From NCBI RefSeq assembly GCF_964204865.1, contig NC_135259.1:18548974-18612973 (forward strand): a stretch of DNA of 64,000 nt, written 5' to 3'. The notes under the pieces were generated by a model. That model was not told the origin of the DNA and ran no database searches. It saw nothing but the letters and a program-made list of their open reading frames with translations. Shown piece by piece: positions 55,780 through 64,000 of this stretch. Source of the stretch: Styela clava (taxonomy: Eukaryota; Chordata; Ascidiacea; Stolidobranchia; Styelidae). Each line of letters begins with the position of its first letter. Within the stretch, counting starts at the first letter, position 1. A program made the translations under genes and the position numbers.

Positions 55780-56003
55780 CGACACGGACTATGGTTTGTT
55801 AATTTGTTTTTATAAAAGATTCGAAATGTCCAATATTTTTTGGTAATCTGCATTAAATTACATTGGTTTCAAATGATTTTCTCAACACAACAAAACACAT
55901 AATTTATAAATTTAAAAAGAATTACATGAAGTATTTAAAATACTGACCTCGAAGACAGCATGGATATTAGTTCAGTGGAGAGAGTAGGTCATTTCTGCCG
56001 ATA

Positions 56004-56075
56004 TCCCAGATGAACTAGGCGTTAGGATTTCAGGCTCTCACCCATGCGGCCCGGGTTCTATTCCCGGTCTGGGAA
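56004..56075 (+). pseudogene. Glu-like tRNA, CTC anticodon (degenerate)
   Basis: Reference form; 57-bp deletion follows. Confidence 0.8.
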
Positions 56076-56374
56076 ACTCTTTATACCAAATCATTGATTG
56101 TTACAGTTGTAAAAGCGACAGTGACTGGGTAGGTTGTTCGTGAAGAACCATGTGGCCATTACAGTGTCAGCCTTATAATAAATTAATTTTTGATAGGAAT
56201 AGCTTTTCAGTGATATTTCCAACATAAAACAAAGATATCAGCTGTATACAGAAGACAGAAGTACATGAAGTATTTCAAATAATGAAGAAGAAAACTACGC
56301 GGATATTACTTCAGTAGCGCTACATTGAGGTAACACCAATTTATTAGATAATACTTCTGCCAAAGTAATCGTAT

Positions 56375-56446
56375 TCCCAGATGGTCTAGGGGTTAGGATT
56401 CCTGGCTTTCACCCAGGCGGCCCGGGTTCGATTCCCGGTCTGGGAA
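56375..56446 (+). tRNA. tRNA-Glu-TTC
   Basis: Consensus copy, first of two adjacent Glu-TTC genes. Confidence 0.95.
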
Positions 56447-56973
56447 ACTTTTCTTCAAACAAAGATCAGGTAGGTCAGTTTTAGTTTTGAAACGTCAGAA
56501 AGATAATGGTGAAGCTTTACTCTTTAGGCTGTATTTCTCGAGTGACTAAAGAATATATTACCTTAACAAAAACTTTCCAGAATGTGATTAGTGGGGTTTA
56601 ACCTGATAATTTATCGATTTAACTGTTGTAGTTGTTAAGGAGGATGATCGTAAAGATGCATGCAAATATGGGAAACTCTTTATACCAAATCATTGATTGT
56701 TACAGTTGTAAAAGCGACAGTGACTGGGTAGGTTGTTCGTGAAGAACCATGTGGCCATTACAGTGTCAGCCTTATAATAAATTAATTTTTGATAGGAATA
56801 GTTTTTCAGTGATATTTCCAACATAAAACAAAGATATCAGCTGTATACAGAAGTCAGAAGTACATGAAGTATTTCAAATAATGACGAAGAAAACTACGCG
56901 GATATTACTTCAGTAGCGCTACATTGAGGTAACACCAATTTATTAGATAATACTTCTGCCAAAGTAACCGTAT

Positions 56974-57045
56974 TCCCAGATGGTCTAGGGGTTAGGATTC
57001 CTGGCTTTCACCCAGGCGGCCCGGGTTCGATTCCCGGTCTGGGAA
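56974..57045 (+). tRNA. tRNA-Glu-TTC
   Basis: Consensus copy after the hybrid joint; 599 bp after the previous Glu-TTC. Confidence 0.95.
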
Positions 57046-57363
57046 ACTTTTCTTCAAACAAAGATCAGGTAGGACAGTTTTAGTTTTGAAACGTCAGAAA
57101 GATAATGGTGAAGCTTTACTCTTTAGGCTGTATTTCTCGAGTGACTAAAGAATATATTACCTTAACAAAAACTTTCCAGAATGTGATTAGTGGGGTTTAA
57201 CCTGATAATTTATCGATTTAACTGTTGTAGTTGTTAAGGAGGATGATCGTAAAGATGCATGCAAATATGGGAATGTCACGAGTACAAAATAATATACCAG
57301 CACAACACTTTCACCTAACTTCAAGCCCGTGTCATTCTTTGAGATAAACGGTTAATAAGACAC

Positions 57364-57437
57364 TGGCCAGTACGGGGATCGAACCCGCGGCATTCGCGTT
57401 ATTAGGACGACGCTCTAACCAACTGAGCTAACCGGCC
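57364..57437 (-). tRNA. tRNA-Ile-AAT, variant
   Basis: G31C breaks the loop-closing anticodon-stem pair; T47C in the variable loop. Confidence 0.78.
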
Positions 57438-57883
57438 ATATGTTCTATTCAATATACTCAGCCAATTTCATTAAGACTCTTACAGTAATTGTCTTCAAAA
57501 AGGAAGTTGTGAAATGTTATTTTTTTAACTAAGAAAGTACTTTTCTCACACGAGTCAAAAGCGCTGATAGGAAAGTACTGAAATCGCCGTTGGGCTATTC
57601 CTTGTGGAAAAGTGGAATTCGTCTAAGCATACAGAGTGAGGGAGAAGTTTTTCATTTGATATTTTAGTCACCATGGATTAATTGTGTGAAGAAACAGTAG
57701 AGGAACAAGATAGCATCTTTTAGTTACGAAGTACTAAATTCTGTCAGCGACATTTGTTTTTGTAGTATCTGTTTGACTCTAGGAAACAGAAATTGAAGAT
57801 AGACTGGCTATTCCATAATATTAAATGGATTTCATCCGAGGAACACACAGATAGAAAGGATTCATTTTTTAAATAATAGACAG

Positions 57884-57975
57884 CGTCCCTGGGTGGGCTT
57901 GAACCACCAACCTTTCGGTACCCATCAGTATAAGAGGTAACAGCCGAACGCGCTGACCGATTGCGCCACAGAGAC
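57884..57975 (-). tRNA. tRNA-Asn-GTT with intron
   Basis: Consensus gene; one G is missing from a flanking GGG. Confidence 0.92.
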
Positions 57976-58200
57976 CGACACGGACTACGGTTTGTTAATT
58001 TGTTTTTATAAAAGATTCGAAATGTCCAATATTTTTTGGTAATCTGCATTAAATTACATTGGTTTTAAATGATTTTCTCAACACAACAAAACACATAATT
58101 TATAAATTTAAGAAAGAATTACATGAAGTATTTAAAATACTGACCTCGAAGACAGCATGGATATTAGTTCAGTGGAGAGAGTAGGTCATTTCTGCCGATA

Positions 58201-58272
58201 TCCCAGATGAACTAGGCGTTAGGATTTCAGGCTCTCACCCATGCGGCCCGGGTTCTATTCCCGGTCTGGGAA
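58201..58272 (+). pseudogene. Glu-like tRNA, CTC anticodon (degenerate)
   Basis: Reference form. Confidence 0.8.
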
Positions 58273-58628
58273 ACTCTTTATACCAAATATTTTAAATTTT
58301 TGATTTCTTTCAGAAGGATCATTAGTGAGGTTTTATATGTCAAATCATTGATTGTTACAGTTGTAAAAGCGACAGTGACTGGGTAGGTTGTTCGTGAAGA
58401 ACCATGTGGCCATTACAGTGTCAGCTTTATAATAAATTAATTTTGGATAGGAATAGTTTTCCAGTGATATTTCCAACATAAAACAAAGATATCAGCTGTA
58501 TACAGAAGACAGAAGTACATGAAGTATTTCAAATAATGACGAAGAAAACTACGCGGATATTACTTCAGTAGCGCTACATTGAGGTAACACCAATTTATTA
58601 GATAATACTTCTGCCAAAGTAATCGTAT

Positions 58629-58700
58629 TCCCAGATGGTCTAGGGGTTAGGATTCCTGGCTTTCACCCAGGCGGCCCGGGTTCGATTCCCGGTCTGGGAA
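58629..58700 (+). tRNA. tRNA-Glu-TTC
   Basis: Consensus copy. Confidence 0.95.
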
Positions 58701-59016
58701 ACTTTTCTTCAAACAAAGATCAGGTAGGTCAGTTTTAGTTTTGAAACGTCAGAAAGATAATGGTGAAGCTTTACTCTTTAGGCTGTATTTCTCGAGTGAC
58801 TAAAGAATATATTACCTTAACAAAAACTTTCCAGAATGTGATTAGTGGGGTTTAACCTGATAATTTATCGATTTAACTGTTGTAGTTGTTAAGGAGGATG
58901 ATCGTAAAGATGCATGCAAATATGGGAATGTCACGAGTACAATAATATAACAGCACAACACTTTCACCTAACTTCAAGCCCGTGTCATTCTTTGAGATTA
59001 ACGGTTAATGAGACAC

Positions 59017-59090
59017 TGGCCAGTACGGGGATCGAACCCGCGACATTCGCGTTATTAGCACGACGCTCTAACCAACTGAGCTAACCGGCC
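59017..59090 (-). tRNA. tRNA-Ile-AAT
   Basis: Consensus copy. Confidence 0.95.
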
Positions 59091-59537
59091 ATATGTTCTA
59101 TTGAATATACTCAGCCAATTTCATTAGGACTCTTACAGTAATTGTCTTCAAAAAGGAAGTTGTGAAATGTTATTTTTTTAACTAAGAAAGTACTTTTCTC
59201 ACACGAGTCAAAAGCGCTGATAGGAAAGTACTGAAATCGCCGTTGGGCTATTCCTTGTGGAAAAGTGGAATTCGTCTAAGCATATAGAGTGAGGGAGAAG
59301 TTTTTCATTTGATATTTTAGTCACCTTGGATTAATTGTGTGAAGAAACAGTAGAGGAACGAGATAGCATCTTTCAGTTACGAAGTACTAAATTCTGTCAG
59401 CGACATTTGTTTTTGTAGTATCTGTTTGACTCTAGGAAACAGAAATTAAAGATAGACTTGCTATTCCTTAATATTAAATGGATTTCATCCGAGGGAACAC
59501 ACAGATAGAATGGATTCATTTTTTAAATAATAGACAG

Positions 59538-59629
59538 CGTCCCTGGGTGGGCTTGAACCACCAACCTTTCGGTACCCATCAGTATAAGAGGTAACAGCCG
59601 AACGCGCTGACCGATTGCGCCACAGAGAC
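59538..59629 (-). tRNA. tRNA-Asn-GTT with intron
   Basis: Consensus copy. Confidence 0.92.
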
Positions 59630-59853
59630 CGACACGGACTATGGTTTGTTAATTTGTTTTTATAAAAGATTCGAAATGTCCAATATTTTTTGGTAATCTG
59701 CATTAAATTACATTGGTTTCAAATGATTTTCTCAACACAACAAAACACATAATTTATAAATTTAAAAAGAATTACATGAAGTATTTAAAATACTGACCTC
59801 GAAGACAGCATGGATATTAGTTCAGTGGAGAGAGTAGGTCATTTCTGCCGATA

Positions 59854-59925
59854 TCCCAGATGAACTAGGCGTTAGGATTTCAGGCTCTCACCCATGCGGC
59901 CCGGGTTCTATTCCCGGTCTGGGAA
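59854..59925 (+). pseudogene. Glu-like tRNA, CTC anticodon (degenerate)
   Basis: Reference form; 57-bp deletion follows. Confidence 0.8.
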
Positions 59926-60224
59926 ACTCTTTATACCAAATCATTGATTGTTACAGTTGTAAAAGCGACAGTGACTGGGTAGGTTGTTCGTGAAGAACCA
60001 TGTGGCCATTACAGTGTCAGCCTTATAATAAATTAATTTTTGATAGGAATAGCTTTTCAGTGATATTTCCAACATAAAACAAAGATATCAGCTGTATACA
60101 GAAGACAGAAGTACATGAAGTATTTCAAATAATGAAGAAGAAAACTACGCGGATATTACTTCAGTAGCGCTACATTGAGGTAACACCAATTTATTAGATA
60201 ATACTTCTGCCAAAGTAATCGTAT

Positions 60225-60296
60225 TCCCAGATGGTCTAGGGGTTAGGATTCCTGGCTTTCACCCAGGCGGCCCGGGTTCGATTCCCGGTCTGGGAA
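60225..60296 (+). tRNA. tRNA-Glu-TTC
   Basis: Consensus copy. Confidence 0.95.
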
Positions 60297-60823
60297 ACTT
60301 TTCTTCAAACAAAGACCAGGTAGGTCAGTTTTAGTTTTGAAACGTCAGAAAGATAATGGTGAAGCTTTACTCTTTAGGCTGTATTTCTCGAGTGACTAAA
60401 GAATATATTACCTTAACAAAAACTTTCCAGAATGTGATTAGTGGGGTTTAACCTGATAATTTATCGATTTAACTGTTGTAGTTGTTAAGGAGGATGATCG
60501 TAAAGATGCATGCAAATATGGGAAACTCTTTATACCAAATCATTGATTGTTACAGTTGTAAAAGCGACAGTGACTGGGTAGGTTGTTCGTGAAGAACCAT
60601 GTGGCCATTACAGTGTCAGCCTTATAATAAATTAATTTTTGATAGGAATAGTTTTTCAGTGATATTTCCAACATAAAACAAAGATATCAGCTGTATACAG
60701 AAGACAGAAGTACATGAAGTATTTCAAATAATGACGAAGAAAACTACGCGGATATTACTTCAGTAGCGCTACATTGAGGTAACACCAATTTATTAGATAA
60801 TACTTCTGCCAAAGTAACCGTAT

Positions 60824-60895
60824 TCCCAGATGGTCTAGGGGTTAGGATTCCTGGCTTTCACCCAGGCGGCCCGGGTTCGATTCCCGGTCTGGGAA
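60824..60895 (+). tRNA. tRNA-Glu-TTC
   Basis: Consensus copy after the second hybrid joint; terminator reads aaaattttc. Confidence 0.95.
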
Positions 60896-61213
60896 AATTT
60901 TCTTCAAACAAAGATCAGGTAGGACAGTTTTAGTTTTGAAACGCCAGAAAGATAATGGTGAAGCTTTACTCTTTAGGCTGTATTTCTCGAGTGACTAAAG
61001 AATATATTACCTTAACAAAAACTTTCCAGAATGTGATTAGTGGGGTTTAACCTGATAATTTATCGATTTAACTGTTGTAGTTGTTAAGGAGGATGATCGT
61101 AAAGATGCATGCAAATATGGGAATGTCACGAGTACAAAATAATATACCAGCACAACACTTTCACCTAACTTCAAGCCCGTGTCATTCTTTGAGATAAACG
61201 GTTAATAAGACAC

Positions 61214-61287
61214 TGGCCAGTACGGGGATCGAACCCGCGGCATTCGCGTTATTAGGACGACGCTCTAACCAACTGAGCTAAACGGCC
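61214..61287 (-). tRNA. tRNA-Ile-AAT, damaged variant
   Basis: G31C and T47C as at 57364, plus G6T in the acceptor stem. Confidence 0.7.
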
Positions 61288-61733
61288 ATATGTTCTATTC
61301 AATATACTCAGCCAATTTCATTAAGACTCTTACAGTAATTGTCTTCAAAAAGGAAGTTGTGAAATGTTATTTTTTTACCTAAGAAAGTACTTTTCTCACA
61401 CGAGTCAAAAGCGCTGATAGGAAAGTACTGAAATCGCCGTTGGGCTATTCCTTGTGGAAAAGTGGAATTCGTCTAAGCATACAGAGTGAGGGAGAAGTTT
61501 TTCATTTGATATTTTAGTCACCATGGATTAATTGTGTGAAGAAACAGTAGAGGAACAAGATAGCATCTTTTAGTTACGAAGTACTAAATTCTGTCAGCGA
61601 CATTTGTTTTTGTAGTATCTGTTTGACTCTAGGAAACAGAAATTGAAGATAGACTGGCTATTCCATAATATTAAATGGATTTCATCCGAGGAACACACAG
61701 ATAGAAAGGATTCATTTTTTAAATAATAGACAG

Positions 61734-61825
61734 CGTCCCTGGGTGGGCTTGAACCACCAACCTTTCGGTACCCATCAGTATAAGAGGTAACAGCCGAACG
61801 CGCTGACCGATTGCGCCACAGAGAC
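61734..61825 (-). tRNA. tRNA-Asn-GTT with intron
   Basis: Consensus copy, counterpart of 57884. Confidence 0.92.
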
Positions 61826-62050
61826 CGACACGGACTACGGTTTGTTAATTTGTTTTTATAAAAGATTCGAAATGTCCAATATTTTTTGGTAATCTGCATT
61901 AAATTACATTGGTTTTAAATGATTTTCTCAACACAACAAAACACATAATTTATAAATTTAAGAAAGAATTACATGAAGTATTTAAAATACTGACCTCGAA
62001 GACAGCATGGATATTAGTTCAGTGGAGAGAGTAAGTCATTTCTGCCGATA

Positions 62051-62122
62051 TCCCAGATGAACTAGGCGTTAGGATTTCAGGCTCTCACCCATGCGGCCCG
62101 GGTTCTATTCCCGGTCTGGGAA
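62051..62122 (+). pseudogene. Glu-like tRNA, CTC anticodon (degenerate)
   Basis: Reference form. Confidence 0.8.
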
Positions 62123-62478
62123 ACTCTTTATACCAAATATTTTAAATTTTTGATTTCTTTCAGAAGGATCATTAGTGAGGTTTTATATGTCAAATCATTG
62201 ATTGTTACAGTTGTAAAAGCGACAGTGACTGGGTAGGTTGTTCGTGAAGAACCATGTGGCCATTACAGTGTCAGCTTTATAATAAATTAATTTTGGATAG
62301 GAATAGTTTTCCAGTGATATTTCCAACATAAAACAAAGATATCAGCTGTATACAGAAGACAGAAGTACATGAAGTATTTCAAATAATGACGAAGAAAACT
62401 ACGCGGATATTACTTCAGTAGCGCTACATTGAGGTAACACCAATTTATTAGATAATACTTCTGCCAAAGTAATCGTAT

Positions 62479-62550
62479 TCCCAGATGGTCTAGGGGTTAG
62501 GATTCCTGGCTTTCACCCAGGCGGCCCGGGTTCGATTCCCGGTCTGGGAA
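62479..62550 (+). tRNA. tRNA-Glu-TTC
   Basis: Consensus copy. Confidence 0.95.
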
Positions 62551-62866
62551 ACTTTTCTTCAAACAAAGATCAGGTAGGTCAGTTTTAGTTTTGAAACGTC
62601 AGAAAGATAATGGTGAAGCTTTACTCTTTAGGCTGTATTTCTCGAGTGACTAAAGAATATATTACCTTAACAAAAACTTTCCAGAATGTGATTAGTGGGG
62701 TTTAACCTGATAATTTATCGATTTAACTGTTGTAGTTGTTAAGGAGGATGATCGTAAAGATGCATGCAAATATGGGAATGTCACGAGTACAATAATATAA
62801 CAGCACAACACTTTCACCTAACTTCAAGCCCGTGTCATTCTTTGAGATTAACGGTTAATAAGACAC

Positions 62867-62940
62867 TGGCCAGTACGGGGATCGAACCCGCGACATTCGC
62901 GTTAGTAGCACGACGCTCTAACCAACTGAGCTAACCGGCC
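62867..62940 (-). tRNA. tRNA-Ile body with ACT (Ser) anticodon
   Basis: A35C changes AAT to ACT, which would pair with Ser AGU; the rest is consensus Ile. Confidence 0.8.
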
Positions 62941-63387
62941 ATATGTTCTATTCAATATACTCAGCCAATTTCATTAAGACTCTTACAGTAATTGTCTTCA
63001 AAAAGGAAGTTGTGAAATGTTATTTTTTTAACTAAGAAAGTACTTTTCTCACACGAGTCATAAGCGCTGATAGGAAAGTACTGAAATCGACGTTGGGCTA
63101 TTCCTTGTGGAAAAGTGGAATTCGTCTAAGCATATAGAGTGAGGGAGAAGTTTTTCATTTGATATTTTAGTCACCTTGGATTAATTGTGTGAAGAAACAG
63201 TAGAGGAACGAGATAGCATCTTTCAGTTACGAAGTACTAAATTCTGTCAGCGACATTTGTTTTTGTAGTATCTGTTTGACTCTAGGAAACAGAAATTAAA
63301 GATAGACTTGCTATTCCTTAATATTAAATGGATTTCATCCGAGGGAACACACAGATAGAATGGATTCATTTTTTAAATAATAGACAG

Positions 63388-63479
63388 CGTCCCTGGGTGG
63401 GCTTGAACCACCAACCTTTCGGTACCCATCAGTATAAGAGGTAACAGCCGAACGCGCTGACCGATTGCGCCACAGAGAC
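63388..63479 (-). tRNA. tRNA-Asn-GTT with intron
   Basis: Consensus copy. Confidence 0.92.
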
Positions 63480-63703
63480 CGACACGGACTATGGTTTGTT
63501 AATTTGTTTTTATAAAAGATTCGAAATGTCCAATATTTTTTGGTAATCTGCATTAAATTACATTGGTTTCAAATGATTTTCTCAACACAACAAAACACAT
63601 AATTTATAAATTTAAAAAGAATTACATGAAGTATTTAAAATACTGACCTCGAAGACAGCATGGATATTAGTTCAGTGGAGAGAGTAGGTCATTTCTGCCG
63701 ATA

Positions 63704-63775
63704 TCCCAGATGAACTAGGCGTTAGGATTTCAGGCTCTCACCCATGCGGCCCGGGTTCTATTCCCGGTCTGGGAA
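63704..63775 (+). pseudogene. Glu-like tRNA, CTC anticodon (degenerate)
   Basis: Reference form; 57-bp deletion follows. The 225 bases to the window edge are Glu-CTC/Glu-TTC spacer. Confidence 0.8.
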
Positions 63776-64000
63776 ACTCTTTATACCAAATCATTGATTG
63801 TTACAGTTGTAAAAGCGACAGTGACTGGGTAGGTTGTTCGTGAAGAACCATGTGGCCATTACAGTGTCAGCCTTATAATAAATTAATTTTTGATAGGAAT
63901 AGCTTTTCAGTGATATTTCCAACATAAAACAAAGATATCAGCTGTATACAGAAGACAGAAGTACATGAAGTATTTCAAATAATGAAGAAGAAAACTACGC

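Larger units (their letters stand above)
55688..59537. repeat. 3850-bp higher-order repeat, copy 1
   Basis: Contains two Asn, two Glu-CTC-like, three Glu-TTC and two Ile genes. The third Glu-TTC comes from a hybrid joint near 56670 where the Glu-Ile spacer is fused directly to the sequence that follows a Glu-CTC-like gene, so Ile, Asn and Glu-CTC-like are skipped. Confidence 0.9.
59538..63387. repeat. 3850-bp higher-order repeat, copy 2
   Basis: Same gene order and the same hybrid joint (near 60520) exactly 3850 bp after copy 1, differing by a handful of substitutions. A third copy begins at 63388 and leaves the window. Confidence 0.9.
24164..64000. repeat. Right part of tandem tDNA array
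   Basis: The same array resumes in phase after the retrotransposon: the 3' end of the split tRNA-Glu is followed by its normal spacer and Ile gene. Units are mostly 1647-1655 bp, with a decayed block at about 25.7-33 kb, a join lacking Asn, Glu-CTC-like and Glu-TTC at 40.24 kb, and a 3850-bp higher-order repeat from about 55.7 kb. It continues beyond the right edge. Confidence 0.97.

Noticed and set aside
1529-63553. Repeated minus-strand 72-codon open frames (and 60- or 101-codon variants), one per unit
   Set aside because: They lie across the tRNA-Asn gene and its flanks and are open only because the units are near-identical. Indels close or extend them freely, and there is no protein-like constraint.
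1-64000. CRISPR array or bacterial tRNA operon
   Set aside because: The repeats are kilobase units with eukaryotic tRNA introns and Pol III boxes; there are no short repeats with unique spacers and no prokaryotic genes.
1-64000. Whole array as an assembly artefact
   Set aside because: Units differ by many private substitutions, distinct indels and one transposon insertion, which collapsed or duplicated assembly would not generate. Exact copy number still cannot be verified here.

Overview
The window is animal-type nuclear DNA, probably from an invertebrate; the species cannot be named from sequence alone. Three tRNA types (Glu-TTC, Ile-AAT, Asn-GTT) closely match the metazoan cytosolic forms, one carries a short intron at the canonical 37/38 position, and the only protein-coding material is a non-LTR retrotransposon. 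There is no bacterial or host protein gene.

Layout: almost everything (1-18559 and 24164-64000) is one tandem tDNA array. The standard unit is 1654 bp and reads, in + coordinates: intron-containing tRNA-Asn (minus strand), about 225 bp spacer, a degenerate Glu-like tRNA with a CTC anticodon (plus), about 355 bp spacer, tRNA-Glu-TTC (plus), about 315 bp spacer, tRNA-Ile-AAT (minus), about 450 bp spacer, next tRNA-Asn. I count 36 Asn copies (one cut by the window edge), 36 Glu-CTC-like copies, 34 Glu-TTC copies (one split by a transposon) and 35 Ile copies (one inverted, one truncated).

Region by region: 1-5 kb holds standard units plus one with an inverted extra Ile gene (3034-3153). 5-12 kb contains short 974-bp units lacking Glu-TTC and Ile, and a 2571-bp higher-order repeat. 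12-18.5 kb is standard. 18590-24153 is a 5.56-kb non-LTR retrotransposon of L1/Tx1 type inserted inside a tRNA-Glu gene, with 32 bp of that gene missing. Its ORF1 is open; ORF2 has intact endonuclease and reverse transcriptase cores but is broken between them. 25.7-33 kb is the most decayed stretch (many damaged tRNAs, a rearrangement scar at 29.9 kb, a 72-bp duplication at 33.1 kb). 33-55 kb is mostly standard, with one deletion join at 40.24 kb. 55.7-64 kb is a 3850-bp higher-order repeat with extra Glu genes.

Functionally the array would supply Glu, Ile and Asn tRNAs by RNA polymerase III from internal A and B boxes. Only Glu-TTC has an immediate T4 terminator. The copies evolve in concert but show anticodon changes (Asn ATT; Ile bodies with ATT or ACT), block-specific haplotypes and recombination joints. 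The many small open frames of 60-101 codons across the array are shadows of tRNA and spacer sequence, not genes.
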